A DNA stretch of 64,000 bases. Origin: Chitinophagales bacterium. Its GTDB lineage: Bacteria; Bacteroidota; Bacteroidia; Chitinophagales; Saprospiraceae. How positions within the stretch are numbered: position 1 is the first letter of the stretch; each line of letters begins with the position of its first letter. The stretch lies in assembly GCA_022360175.1 (NCBI GenBank), contig JAKSDI010000088.1, positions 1 through 64,000 of the forward strand, read 5' to 3'. Below, one piece after another: positions 25,386-34,106 of this stretch. The translations under genes were made by a program, and so were the position numbers. Under the pieces are notes generated by a model. The model made no database searches. It was not told where the DNA came from and was given only the letters and a program-made list of their open reading frames with translations.

Positions 25386-27095
25386 TTAATTGCTATGTGT
25401 TGCTATTTTTTTGTCTAACTCCTTACTGACACGGCCTTTGTCTTTAGCCTTCTTCCAATATTGAATGGCCATATTGGTATCACCAGTTTCAAAAAGGATA
25501 TCGCCATACTCCTCTAGAAAAATAGGCGCTTCTGCACCTTCCAGTGTTATAGCTGACTGCATTAGCTCTTTGGCTTTGTTATGATTCTTTTCTTTAAATG
25601 CAATCATAGCCTGTGCCTGGATAGGAAGAGCATGAGCACCAAGCATTTTGGATGCTTGCTCTGCCATTTTTGTTGCTTCCCTTAATTGTTGTCCACGTAG
25701 GGCTAACATATAGGCATACCCTGCCAATAAAAAAGGGTTACTATCATCTTCTTCCATCATACCGGTAAATGCTTCATCTGCCTGTTCATAATTTTCAAGC
25801 TGATTTGAAGCAAGGCCGTAAAGGATCTGAATATCATGCTTTATTGGCAAATTTCTACCTGCCATCAATTTTGCCTGGGGCAAAATCGAAACTGCTTCTT
25901 CCGCATCACCCAGTTGGAAAGCTGCTTTAGCATAGAAGTAATAAGCAATCGCCTGGTTTGGGAAAAAATCCATAGCCTTTTCACTAAAAGGAAGGAGTTC
26001 TGTATAACCGCCCTGGCTATCCATTATTCTCATAGATTGTTCCCATAGAAGGAATATTGTATCATCCAAAGCCAGTGCTTGTTTGTATTTTTCAAGCGCA
26101 GCCTCTTTATCACCTGCGTAATATAATAAGTCAGCACTTGCAGCATAGGACTTAGCATCAGAAGGATGTACCTCTTCCAGAATAGAAGTTAATTCCAGAA
26201 GGGCTCTGGTTAATTGCTCATCTTCAGTATCAACTGCTTTCTGAATAATAGGGATTATTCTTGCCAGTTTCATGTCTATGCTAACATCAGGCTGTTTGAA
26301 TACAGGTTTCAGTGTAGATATGAATTGTTCCTCATCGGTAGCTCCTCCTGGTTTGCCAGAAAGTGCTAATTGTGCTTTGACATTATCAGGATCGATTTTG
26401 AGAATTTCTTCGTATACCTTTTGCGCTTTTGTTTTTTCATTTATTTGTTCATAAAAACTAGCAAGTAAATGCCGGTAATCGACATCTTTAGGAAAAGTAT
26501 TTATAAGGCGTTCGAGTTCTGAAGCGGCCTTTTTATAGTCTCCAATCCCTAGATAAAGAGAGTGTTTACGACGGACAATTTCCTCATTGATTCCCGAGCG
26601 TTCCTCTAGTTGGTCATATACTTTTACTGCTTTTTTGACATCTCCAGCTCTTACCAAAAAATAGGCCCAACGGTAGTAGTTAAAATCGTCACCAGGTTCA
26701 AGCTTGACAATTGTTTCAGCAACGGCAGCAGCTTCATCATTTTTATTTAGCTGCTGATAAAGGTCAAGTAACAAGCGCTGATACCATATATTATCTGGTG
26801 CGGCAGCAACTGATTTTTGAGCAGTTTCTACTGCTCCTTGCAAGTTATTCACTTCAGCATAAACACGTGACAACTCATAAGCTGCAGCAGCATTATTATC
26901 ATCCTCTTTTAACACATCTTTTAATAATGCAATGGCTGCATCATAATTGCCCAGCATTTTTTCACGGCTGGCATCAATCATAAGTTTTTGCTGATTCACA
27001 TCCTTTTCTGTCAACCTACCAGGTTGAGCGAAGACAGTAGGAGCTTGGAATAGGAGGCTCACTACAAAAAGGGAAGCTAAAATTGTTTGGTTCAT
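25386..27095 (-). CDS. Secreted tetratricopeptide-repeat protein
   Basis: 569 residues with a signal peptide ending at TVFAQ and about twelve TPR-like helical pairs, for example AAAYELSRVYAEVNNLQGAVE, cited here as AYELSRVYAEVNN, and AAAVAETIVKLEPGDDFNYY-like units. TPR arrays scaffold protein complexes; in the periplasm of Bacteroidota such proteins often assist envelope assembly. It follows the nucleotidyltransferase by 38 bases and precedes DUF4292 after a 275-base gap (25111-25385) that has no clear gene. Confidence 0.9.
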   Translation of the reverse strand: MNQTILASLFVVSLLFQAPTVFAQPGRLTEKDVNQQKLMIDASREKMLGNYDAAIALLKDVLKEDDNNAAAAYELSRVYAEVNNLQGAVETAQKSVAAAPDNIWYQRLLLDLYQQLNKNDEAAAVAETIVKLEPGDDFNYYRWAYFLVRAGDVKKAVKVYDQLEERSGINEEIVRRKHSLYLGIGDYKKAASELERLINTFPKDVDYRHLLASFYEQINEKTKAQKVYEEILKIDPDNVKAQLALSGKPGGATDEEQFISTLKPVFKQPDVSIDMKLARIIPIIQKAVDTEDEQLTRALLELTSILEEVHPSDAKSYAASADLLYYAGDKEAALEKYKQALALDDTIFLLWEQSMRIMDSQGGYTELLPFSEKAMDFFPNQAIAYYFYAKAAFQLGDAEEAVSILPQAKLMAGRNLPIKHDIQILYGLASNQLENYEQADEAFTGMMEEDDSNPFLLAGYAYMLALRGQQLREATKMAEQASKMLGAHALPIQAQAMIAFKEKNHNKAKELMQSAITLEGAEAPIFLEEYGDILFETGDTNMAIQYWKKAKDKGRVSKELDKKIATHSN

Positions 27096-27133
27096 GATGT
27101 CAAATCTACTCTGTGTGCCACAACACCTGCCTA

Positions 27134-28141
27134 CTATGATCCCATTGAGGAATAGTCGCCAATACTGATTGAAGAATGCCGGCCTTCGTAATCTACTTCG
27201 TTTCCCAGCATGGAGTCTTGTAAATTCGCAAACCGTACTTTAGTGTTGTGTTGAATAAGGCTATTGCTTATAACGGATTGTTCTACAATCGAATTGTTAC
27301 CTATAGATACGTATGGCCCCACCACACTGTTGCGTAGGCATACATTTTCTCCTATATAACAAGGTGGAATAATAACAGAATTTTCCAATTGCACAGAATC
27401 ATCTACCAATTTTTCGCTGCCTTTTTTTATTTCAAGCATGCGCTGATTGGTAGCTACTACATTTTCTTTATTGCCACAATCCAGCCATTCATCAATTTGT
27501 GAAGGTAGAAACTTAGTACCAGATTCCTTCATCAATTCCAGTGCTGTAGTTAATTGATATTCTCCTTTCTCTTTGATATCCTCATTGACAATCTTATTAA
27601 GCGTAGCCTTTAGTTTATTGCCATCGTTAAAATAATAGATACCAACAATTGCTTTATCAGAAACGAATTCGGTAGGTTTTTCTACGAAATCAGCAATATA
27701 GCCATCATTATTAGTGGTAATTACACCAAAAGAAGAGGGATTGTCTACCTGCTGTACCCAAATAATTCCATCTGTATTTATATCAAAGTTAAAGTTTGCT
27801 TTGAAGAGTGTATCTGCAAATGCTACCAGGCAGTGTCCCTCCAAACTTGGAGCAGCACACAATACCGCATGTCCAGGCCCCAGTGGTTCTTCCTGATGAT
27901 AAATAGAACATTTCGCTCCAATTCCAGCAGCAATTTCCTGGAGCTGCTCTTCGGCTTCTTTTCCAAAATCGCCAATGATAAAAGCTACTTCGTCTACTGG
28001 CTCATCGAGAGCATTGCTAAGGTCTTCAACTATACGCTGTACAATAGGCTTGCCAGCTATGGATACCAGAGGCTTGGGAATGGTTAGTGTATGCGGGCGT
28101 AAACGAGAGCCTCTACCGGCCATAGGGATAATAATCTTCAT
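27134..28141 (-). CDS. Sugar-phosphate nucleotidyltransferase with left-handed beta-helix tail
   Basis: 335 residues. The N-terminal GT-A-like domain starts IIPMAGRGSRLRPHTLTIPK, the nucleotide-binding signature with a PKPLV motif. The C-terminal part has hexapeptide-type repeats (VIIPPCYIGENVCLRNSV, YVSIGNNSIVEQSVI). Such enzymes activate glucose-1-P, mannose-1-P or GlcNAc-1-P; the substrate is not resolved. It leads the cluster TPR-DUF4292-LytM, consistent with cell-envelope polysaccharide supply. Confidence 0.9.
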   Translation of the reverse strand: MKIIIPMAGRGSRLRPHTLTIPKPLVSIAGKPIVQRIVEDLSNALDEPVDEVAFIIGDFGKEAEEQLQEIAAGIGAKCSIYHQEEPLGPGHAVLCAAPSLEGHCLVAFADTLFKANFNFDINTDGIIWVQQVDNPSSFGVITTNNDGYIADFVEKPTEFVSDKAIVGIYYFNDGNKLKATLNKIVNEDIKEKGEYQLTTALELMKESGTKFLPSQIDEWLDCGNKENVVATNQRMLEIKKGSEKLVDDSVQLENSVIIPPCYIGENVCLRNSVVGPYVSIGNNSIVEQSVISNSLIQHNTKVRFANLQDSMLGNEVDYEGRHSSISIGDYSSMGS

Positions 28142-28408
28142 ACAAAGGTTTTAGCTTTTTATAGGATAAAATGCCCTCTAAACAAGTTTTCTCCTCATTA
28201 AAATAAGGAGGAAAATTGTTTAGAATTTATAATAATAGGCTATCCTTTAGTTTAATAGCCGCAAAAATAAATGAAAAAACTGCCTTCTTTGATAAATCTA
28301 TTAGAAAATACTGTAGTTGGAAGGAATGCGACCAAAGCCACCTGTTTGTGTTAGTAGTAATCTCGTCTGTTATATAGATTTAATAAAGATCAATAACTGA
28401 TGGTTTTA

Positions 28409-29842
28409 TTAATCTACCATTGTTATTTTCATCATATTCGTACGATGCCGACGGTGCAAAGGCATGCTTCCTGTATTAATTAACAGGTCTCCTGACTTAA
28501 CTCTACCACCTTGCTTCAGGATTAAAGCTACATCTTCAATCGTTTCATCTGTTGTCGTAAATCGGTCATAATAATAACATCTTACTCCCCACACCAAATT
28601 GAGCGTAGAAAGCATGTGCATGCGATCAGAAAAAATATAGATATCTGTATTTGGGCGATAGCTAGATACTTTAAATGCGGTATAGCCAGAACTAGTCATA
28701 CCAATGATAGCTTTTGCTTTAACCTCTTCTGCCGTTTTTCCTGCATTAAAACATACTACATCAGAAAGGAAGGTACGTGAGCGCTTACTTGGTTTTGGAC
28801 GGCGTCCTTCAAAGTTGTAGTGGGTTTCTACCTCTTCTATAATTTTATTCATTGCTTCTACTACTTTCACGGGATGTTTACCCACTGAAGTTTCACCGCT
28901 CAGCATTACTGCATCAGCACCATCTAATACCGCATTGGCTACATCTGTAATTTCTGCTCGTGTAGGGCTTGGATTAGTAATCATACTATCCATCATTTGA
29001 GTAGCAACAATTACAGGGCGAGCACGTTGCATACATTTAGCAATGATATCTTTCTGTATAAGAGGCAATCTCTCCATCGGTACTTCTATCCCTAAATCAC
29101 CTCTTGCTACCATAATGCCATTGGAGTGCTTTATGATTTTGTCAATATTCTCTATCGCTTCAGGTTTCTCAATTTTAGCCAGAATTTTAGCTGGGTGATT
29201 TTTGGCTTCTATTCGCTTACGCAAATCTTTCATATCCTTACTAGTACGTACAAAAGAAAGAGCAATCCAATTGACTGGTTGTGTAAGGATATAATCCAGA
29301 TCCTTTAGATCTTTTTCTGTAAGGCAAGGCAGAGATATTTTTGTCTTGGGCAGGTTTACACCTTTATTAGAAGATAAAGTACCTCCAAATAACGTTTTTA
29401 ACTTAACAGTATCTTGCTTATTTGTTTCCGTCACTTCAAATACTAGCTTGCCATCATCTACTAATACCTTTTCCCCAACCTCTACATCCTGAGCGAATTG
29501 TTGGTAACTCATATATATCTTCTCCATCGTTCCCAAGCAAGGTTCATTTACCAATGTAATGATATCCCCTTCTTTCAATTCCAACGCATTATTCTCAATT
29601 TTGCCTACCCGTAGTTTAGGACCTTGTAAATCTGCCAGGATGCCAATATGTAGATTATACTTCTCATTGATGTAGCTTACATGATTGATTACCTGCTGGT
29701 GGTCTTCATGTGTACCATGAGAAAAGTTAAGGCGAAAAACATCTACTCCTGCTTGTACTAACTCAAGCAATTTGGAGTACGAATTGCAGGCAGGCCCTAC
29801 TGTCGCAACAATTTTTGTATTCTGATGGTCAACGATCTTCAT
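28409..29842 (-). CDS. pyk: Pyruvate kinase
   Basis: Converts PEP and ADP to pyruvate and ATP. 477 residues. Conserved motifs include TKIVATVGPACNS at the start, FRLNFSHG, KIEKPEAIENIDKI with the catalytic lysine, GIMVARGDLGIEVP and PTRAEITDVANAVLDGADAVML. The C-terminal effector domain is present. A 267-base gap (28142-28408) separates it from the next gene downstream and contains nothing clear. Confidence 0.98.
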   Translation of the reverse strand: MKIVDHQNTKIVATVGPACNSYSKLLELVQAGVDVFRLNFSHGTHEDHQQVINHVSYINEKYNLHIGILADLQGPKLRVGKIENNALELKEGDIITLVNEPCLGTMEKIYMSYQQFAQDVEVGEKVLVDDGKLVFEVTETNKQDTVKLKTLFGGTLSSNKGVNLPKTKISLPCLTEKDLKDLDYILTQPVNWIALSFVRTSKDMKDLRKRIEAKNHPAKILAKIEKPEAIENIDKIIKHSNGIMVARGDLGIEVPMERLPLIQKDIIAKCMQRARPVIVATQMMDSMITNPSPTRAEITDVANAVLDGADAVMLSGETSVGKHPVKVVEAMNKIIEEVETHYNFEGRRPKPSKRSRTFLSDVVCFNAGKTAEEVKAKAIIGMTSSGYTAFKVSSYRPNTDIYIFSDRMHMLSTLNLVWGVRCYYYDRFTTTDETIEDVALILKQGGRVKSGDLLINTGSMPLHRRHRTNMMKITMVD

Positions 29843-30028
29843 GTCCGAAATGGTTTTGACGGTGCTTCAATCCAAAGCTTCCGTAGTGTAAGATGACTTT
29901 AGGCTTAAATGTTATCTGAGCTCACACAGCTAAGTGTAAAAAATACAATAATCTATCTAGTGTAAAAGTACAGTAATCTCAAAAATAATCAAACATCAGT
30001 GCGCAAAAGCTAGATTTTTAATAAAAAC

Positions 30029-30060
30029 TTTGGTTATCAATACAGTTCTATGTTTCTTTG
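30029..30060 (+). promoter_or_regulatory. Candidate acpP promoter
   Basis: TTTG at 30029-30032 and TTTCTTTG at 30053-30060 are separated by 20 bases; the second is one mismatch from TAnnTTTG and continues as CAGGG. The ATG of acpP is 36 bases downstream. Confidence 0.4.
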
Positions 30061-30095
30061 CAGGGCTTTTATAAACCATTTAAAGTGTATTCACT

Positions 30096-30338
30096 ATGTC
30101 TAGCATTGCAGAAAGAGTAACCAAGATCATCGTCGACAAGCTTGGCGTTGAGGAAAAAGAGGTAACCCCTGAGGCCAGCTTTACTAATGACCTGGGTGCC
30201 GACTCTCTGGACACCGTGGAATTAATCATGGAGTTCGAAAAAGAATTTGATATTGCTATTCCAGACGAAGAAGCTGAAAACATTCAGACTGTAGGACACG
30301 CTGTTGAGTATCTGTCAGCTAATTCTGAAGGAGAATAA
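30096..30338 (+). CDS. acpP: Acyl carrier protein
   Basis: 80 residues, acidic. The phosphopantetheine attachment site is [10 protein letters not shown] with Ser37. It carries growing acyl chains in fatty-acid synthesis. fabF follows, as in most bacteria, but after an unusually structured 241-base gap with two hairpins (30361-30404 and 30535-30552). Confidence 0.98.
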   Translation: MSSIAERVTKIIVDKLGVEEKEVTPEASFTNDLGADSLDTVELIMEFEKEFDIAIPDEEAENIQTVGHAVEYLSANSEGE

Positions 30339-30360
30339 AACGCCTTAGCGTTTAATAAGT

Positions 30361-30404
30361 AAGTTAGAAGCAGTGCATTCGCATTCTCAATCTGCTTCTA
30401 ACTT
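30361..30404 (+). promoter_or_regulatory. Strong hairpin between acpP and fabF
   Basis: AAGTTAGAAGCAG and CTGCTTCTAACTT form a perfect 13-bp stem with an 18-base loop, starting 23 bases after the acpP stop codon; AAGT/ACTT flanks can extend it. It lacks a T run. It may be a partial terminator, an mRNA-stabilising end for acpP or an RNase III site; rnc lies in the same gene group. Confidence 0.6.
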
Positions 30405-30534
30405 GCCTACTTAACGTGCTTAATGCACGTTCTCTCCCCAAAGACAAACGGAAAATACCACTACCATAATCAGCCTTTAAGCCTAAATATCATACCATCC
30501 TACTCTTTGCTTAAAAGGCTATATCAAAAATATC

Positions 30535-30552
30535 CACTCGTACGAACGAGTG
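30535..30552 (+). promoter_or_regulatory. Palindromic hairpin just before fabF
   Basis: CACTCGT and ACGAGTG (7 bp, ACGA loop) lie 28 bases before the fabF ATG. It could be a dyad operator or a small leader hairpin; no known fatty-acid regulator site is recognised. Confidence 0.4.
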
Positions 30553-30579
30553 TCGTGCAAGACAAAAACCTATTAATGC

Positions 30580-31818
30580 ATGAAAAGGGTTGTCGTAACA
30601 GGACTTGGAGCTGTAACGCCTATTGGTAACAATAAGGATGCATATCTTGAAGGATTGCAAAAAGGCATCAGCGGAGCTAATATTATTACCCACTTTGACG
30701 CATCAAACTTTAAAACGAAATTCGCCTGTGAAGTAACAGACCTGGATACTTCATCTATCCATCGTCGGGAAATTCGCAGAATGGATTTATTTGCAGTATA
30801 TGGTACCCTGAGTACTGATGAAGCAATTCAAGATGCAGGGCTGGATCCTGAAAAACTGGACCTGGATAAGGTTGGTGTAATTTGGGGATCTGGTATTGGA
30901 GGACTTCGTTCTCTGGAAAAAGAAATTGAAGATTTTGAAGCTGGAGACGGAACGCCTCGGTACAATCCATTTATGATACCCAAAATGATATCTGATATCG
31001 TATCAGGTTTGGTATCTATCAAATATGGTTTCCGTGGAGCCAATTTCGCTACAGTTTCTGCCTGCGCTTCTGCATCTCATGCCATCTCTACTGCTTTTGA
31101 TTACATTCGTTTAGGTAGAAACAATATCGTTGTTACTGGTGGTTCAGAGGCTCCTATTTGTAAAGCAAGTATGGGAGGCTTCAACGCTATGAAAGCGCTT
31201 TCCACCCGTAATGATGAATTCGAAACTGCTTCTCGCCCGTTTGATCTTGATCGCGATGGTTTTGTGATGGGAGAAGGGTCAGGAGCAATTATACTGGAAG
31301 AGCTGGAACATGCTAAAAAGCGTGGTGCTACTATCTATGCTGAAATAGTAGGCGTAGGTGCTACGGCTGATGCTCATCACATTACTGCACCGCACCCTGA
31401 AGGATTGGGCGCAAGTAATGTAATGAGAATTGCTCTGGAAGATGCTGGTATGAATACTAGTGAAATTGATTACATTAATGTGCATGGTACTTCTACTCCG
31501 CTGGGAGATATAGCAGAAACCAAGGCTATTAAACAAGTATTTGGTGATCATACCTACGATCTTAATATCAGTTCTACTAAGTCTATGACAGGACACTTAT
31601 TAGGAGCTGCGGGAGCCGTAGAAGCTATCGCCTCAATACTTGCAATAAAACATAATTTCGTTCCACCAACAATTAATCACTTTACGGATGATCCAGAATT
31701 GGATGCCCGTCTTAACCTGACATTCAACGAAGCTCAGGAACGGGAAGTAAATGCCGTACTAAGTAATACATTTGGTTTTGGTGGCCATAATTCTTCTCTT
31801 ATATTTAAAAAGTATTAA
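30580..31818 (+). CDS. fabF: Beta-ketoacyl-ACP synthase II
   Basis: Condenses malonyl-ACP with acyl-ACP. 412 residues. Catalytic Cys162 lies in TVSACASASHA, and the two histidines are in NVHGTSTPLGD and TGHLLGAAGAVEA. The N-terminus KRVVVTGLGAVTPIG is typical. Downstream rnc starts 29 bases later. Confidence 0.98.
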   Translation: MKRVVVTGLGAVTPIGNNKDAYLEGLQKGISGANIITHFDASNFKTKFACEVTDLDTSSIHRREIRRMDLFAVYGTLSTDEAIQDAGLDPEKLDLDKVGVIWGSGIGGLRSLEKEIEDFEAGDGTPRYNPFMIPKMISDIVSGLVSIKYGFRGANFATVSACASASHAISTAFDYIRLGRNNIVVTGGSEAPICKASMGGFNAMKALSTRNDEFETASRPFDLDRDGFVMGEGSGAIILEELEHAKKRGATIYAEIVGVGATADAHHITAPHPEGLGASNVMRIALEDAGMNTSEIDYINVHGTSTPLGDIAETKAIKQVFGDHTYDLNISSTKSMTGHLLGAAGAVEAIASILAIKHNFVPPTINHFTDDPELDARLNLTFNEAQEREVNAVLSNTFGFGGHNSSLIFKKY

Positions 31819-31847
31819 AGAGAAGTCTTAATTAATAAGAGGATAAT

Positions 31848-32591
31848 ATGTTGGCATTACTTAGGCCGATATTTAGAATTTACAATCGATATTTATCCAA
31901 GGATAAAGAATTTGCTCGTAGAATCCGGCAGCTTATTGGATTTACCCCTTCGAATTTAGGAATATTCAAGCTTGCTTTTTCACATAAATCTACATCCTCA
32001 GATAAATCTTATGCTATTCAAAACAATGAGCGCCTGGAGTATCTAGGTGATGCGGTATTGGGTACTGTTGTAGCCGAGTACTTGTTTAAGAAGTATCCTA
32101 ATAGCAATGAAGGTTTTCTGACTAAAATGCGTTCTAAAATTGTAAAGCGCAAATCACTGAATAAGATTGGTGATAAAATGGGACTGGATATGCTACTTTC
32201 TGAGTACAATCCTACCCGATTGAGTCGTTCTATGTTGGGAAATGCAGTAGAAGCATTAGTGGGGGCAGTATATCTTGAAAAAGGTTATTCCGGTACTAAA
32301 TATTTCGTGATCCAGAAGATTTTGCGAAATTATGTAAATGTGCATGAACTGGAAAGCTACGATGATAACTATAAAAGCCAGTTATTAGAGTGGTGCCAGA
32401 AAAATGGACAGACTGTAAGCTATAAATTACTAGCTCGTTATAAATTCGAAAAAAGAGATCGCTTTAAGGTAGCTGTAATGGTCAACGGACAAAAAGTAGC
32501 TACCGCTGATGATTTTAATAAAAAAAGTGCTGAGCAAACTGCTTCTGAAAAAGCAATGCTTTCTTTGGGCATCTTGGAAAGTGAAGAATAG
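31848..32591 (+). CDS. rnc: Ribonuclease III
   Basis: Double-strand-specific endoribonuclease for rRNA and mRNA processing. 247 residues. The catalytic signature is NNERLEYLGDAVLG, with a second acidic cluster in GNAVEALVGAVYLEKGY. A C-terminal double-stranded RNA-binding domain covers residues about 170-245 (YKSQLLEWCQKNGQTVSY, then AEQTASEKAMLSLG). The gene order acpP-fabF-rnc is widespread. Confidence 0.98.
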   Translation: MLALLRPIFRIYNRYLSKDKEFARRIRQLIGFTPSNLGIFKLAFSHKSTSSDKSYAIQNNERLEYLGDAVLGTVVAEYLFKKYPNSNEGFLTKMRSKIVKRKSLNKIGDKMGLDMLLSEYNPTRLSRSMLGNAVEALVGAVYLEKGYSGTKYFVIQKILRNYVNVHELESYDDNYKSQLLEWCQKNGQTVSYKLLARYKFEKRDRFKVAVMVNGQKVATADDFNKKSAEQTASEKAMLSLGILESEE

Positions 32592-32623
32592 AGTTCTCTT
32601 TTAAATTTCCAAAATTTGTCCTT

Positions 32624-32683
32624 CTTTGACAACTTCTCCCTCGAAGTGCATTATGCCTTGTTTCGTGAGAGAAGTTGTCAAAG
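32624..32683 (+). promoter_or_regulatory. Perfect 15-bp inverted repeat before the SWIM gene
   Basis: CTTTGACAACTTCTC (32624-32638) and GAGAAGTTGTCAAAG (32669-32683) are perfect complements with a 30-base loop, ending 24 bases before the predicted GTG start. No T run follows, so it is not a standard terminator for rnc. The edges CTTTGA-Y-AA and TTGTCAAAGAA match those of the inverted repeat at 4690-4730. Confidence 0.65.
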
Positions 32684-32707
32684 AACCAATTTTATATTGA
32701 TATAATA

Positions 32708-34045
32708 GTGGAGTGGACACGCCATCAGATCACCGAATTGGCTCCTAATAATCTGATCTTAGAAAGAGCTAAATCCCTTTCTTCCAAAGCATCTTGGGAA
32801 ATAAAAGGTAGTAATGGTTTTTTTTTATGGGGAGAATGTAAAAGTAGTGGCCTAAGACTTTATCAGGTAGCTATAGATTTCCGTAATAAAAAATTCAGGT
32901 GTAATTGTCAATCACCTTATAACCCCTGTCGACATGCTCTCGCTCTCCTTATCTTTCTTCAAAAGCATGTTGATGATATGCCAATGGAAGAAACACCTCC
33001 TGATTGGGTTATGGACTTATTAAGCCAGCCTATTCCAAAACCTCCGACAGCAGAAGAGCAAATTTTACGCAAGGAAAATCAAGAGAAAAGATTTGGAAAA
33101 AGGCTGATAGAAATGCAGTCTGGTGTTGAAGAATTGGAATTGTGGTTATTGGACATGATTCAGCATGGCCTGTCAGAAATTAGCCACCAGGATTCCAATT
33201 ACTGGGAATTATTTGCAGCTAAAATGCAAGATGCTAAACTAGGGGGGATTGCTCGTCGAATTCGGAGAATGCCAGCTTTATTGAAGGAAGAAAACTGGCA
33301 TGAGCGTTTATTGGAAAAAATATCCCAATTATACCTCTTTGTTCAATCCTACAAGCAGTTTCCTAGCTTACCAGAGTTAATACAAGAAGAAATATTAACA
33401 GTAGCAGGAGTAAATAGAAAACGAACAGAATTATTAGAGCAAGACGGAGTAAAAGATCAATGGCTTGTGCTTTCAGTAAGCCTCGAAGCAGAGGATAAAC
33501 TATTTTCCAGGAAGACATATATGCTGGGAAGCAAGAGTAAGCAGATCGCGCTTGTATTGGATTATAATTACGGTATTCCAAAATTCGATCTCAATTGGCA
33601 GGTAGGGAGTGCTTTTGAGGCAGAGCTAATTTTTTATCCCTCACCTTATCCCTTACGTGCTCTGGTTAAAAAACATTTATCCTCTTCAGCTCCCCTGGAT
33701 ACAATAGCTCAATATACAGACATAGAAACATTTGCTTATGCTTATGCTAAGGCAATTGCTTCTAATCCATGGTTGTTATCTTTTCCTTGTCTGTTAGCAG
33801 ATGTTCATATTGTAAAAAAAGAGCAGCTTTTATTGTTAGCGGATTCTAAGGGATATAGTATTCCTTTACTGATGGAAGGCAGCGCAGCCTGGGGGCTATT
33901 AGCAATCAGTGTGGGGCAAACATTCACTGTGTTTGGTGAATGGGATGATCACTATTTCAGGCCTATGGCGATTCTAAAAAGTGGTCGAGTTATCTCTCTT
34001 TTAACCCAGGGGGCGGAAATTGAAGATGATATTGATACTATTTAA
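32708..34045 (+). CDS. SWIM zinc-finger protein
   Basis: 445 residues from the GTG at 32708. A SWIM finger, CxCx(6)CxH, reads FRCNCQSPYNPCRHALAL at about residues 73-90, after the typical lead-in ASWEIKGSNGFFLWGECKSSG (cited as FLWGECKSSG). SWIM fingers bind DNA or proteins; bacterial members of this kind often sit beside MoxR ATPase and VWA genes, which are absent here. The rest is helical with no recognised domain. A TTG at 32675 is possible but lies inside the inverted repeat. The start context EWTRHQITELAP matches other family members from memory. Confidence 0.8.
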   Translation: MEWTRHQITELAPNNLILERAKSLSSKASWEIKGSNGFFLWGECKSSGLRLYQVAIDFRNKKFRCNCQSPYNPCRHALALLIFLQKHVDDMPMEETPPDWVMDLLSQPIPKPPTAEEQILRKENQEKRFGKRLIEMQSGVEELELWLLDMIQHGLSEISHQDSNYWELFAAKMQDAKLGGIARRIRRMPALLKEENWHERLLEKISQLYLFVQSYKQFPSLPELIQEEILTVAGVNRKRTELLEQDGVKDQWLVLSVSLEAEDKLFSRKTYMLGSKSKQIALVLDYNYGIPKFDLNWQVGSAFEAELIFYPSPYPLRALVKKHLSSSAPLDTIAQYTDIETFAYAYAKAIASNPWLLSFPCLLADVHIVKKEQLLLLADSKGYSIPLLMEGSAAWGLLAISVGQTFTVFGEWDDHYFRPMAILKSGRVISLLTQGAEIEDDIDTI

Positions 34046-34106
34046 CCTTTTAGTTGTTACATATATAGAGAAAATACGTCTAAACAAAAGAATCAAACAT
34101 ACTGCC

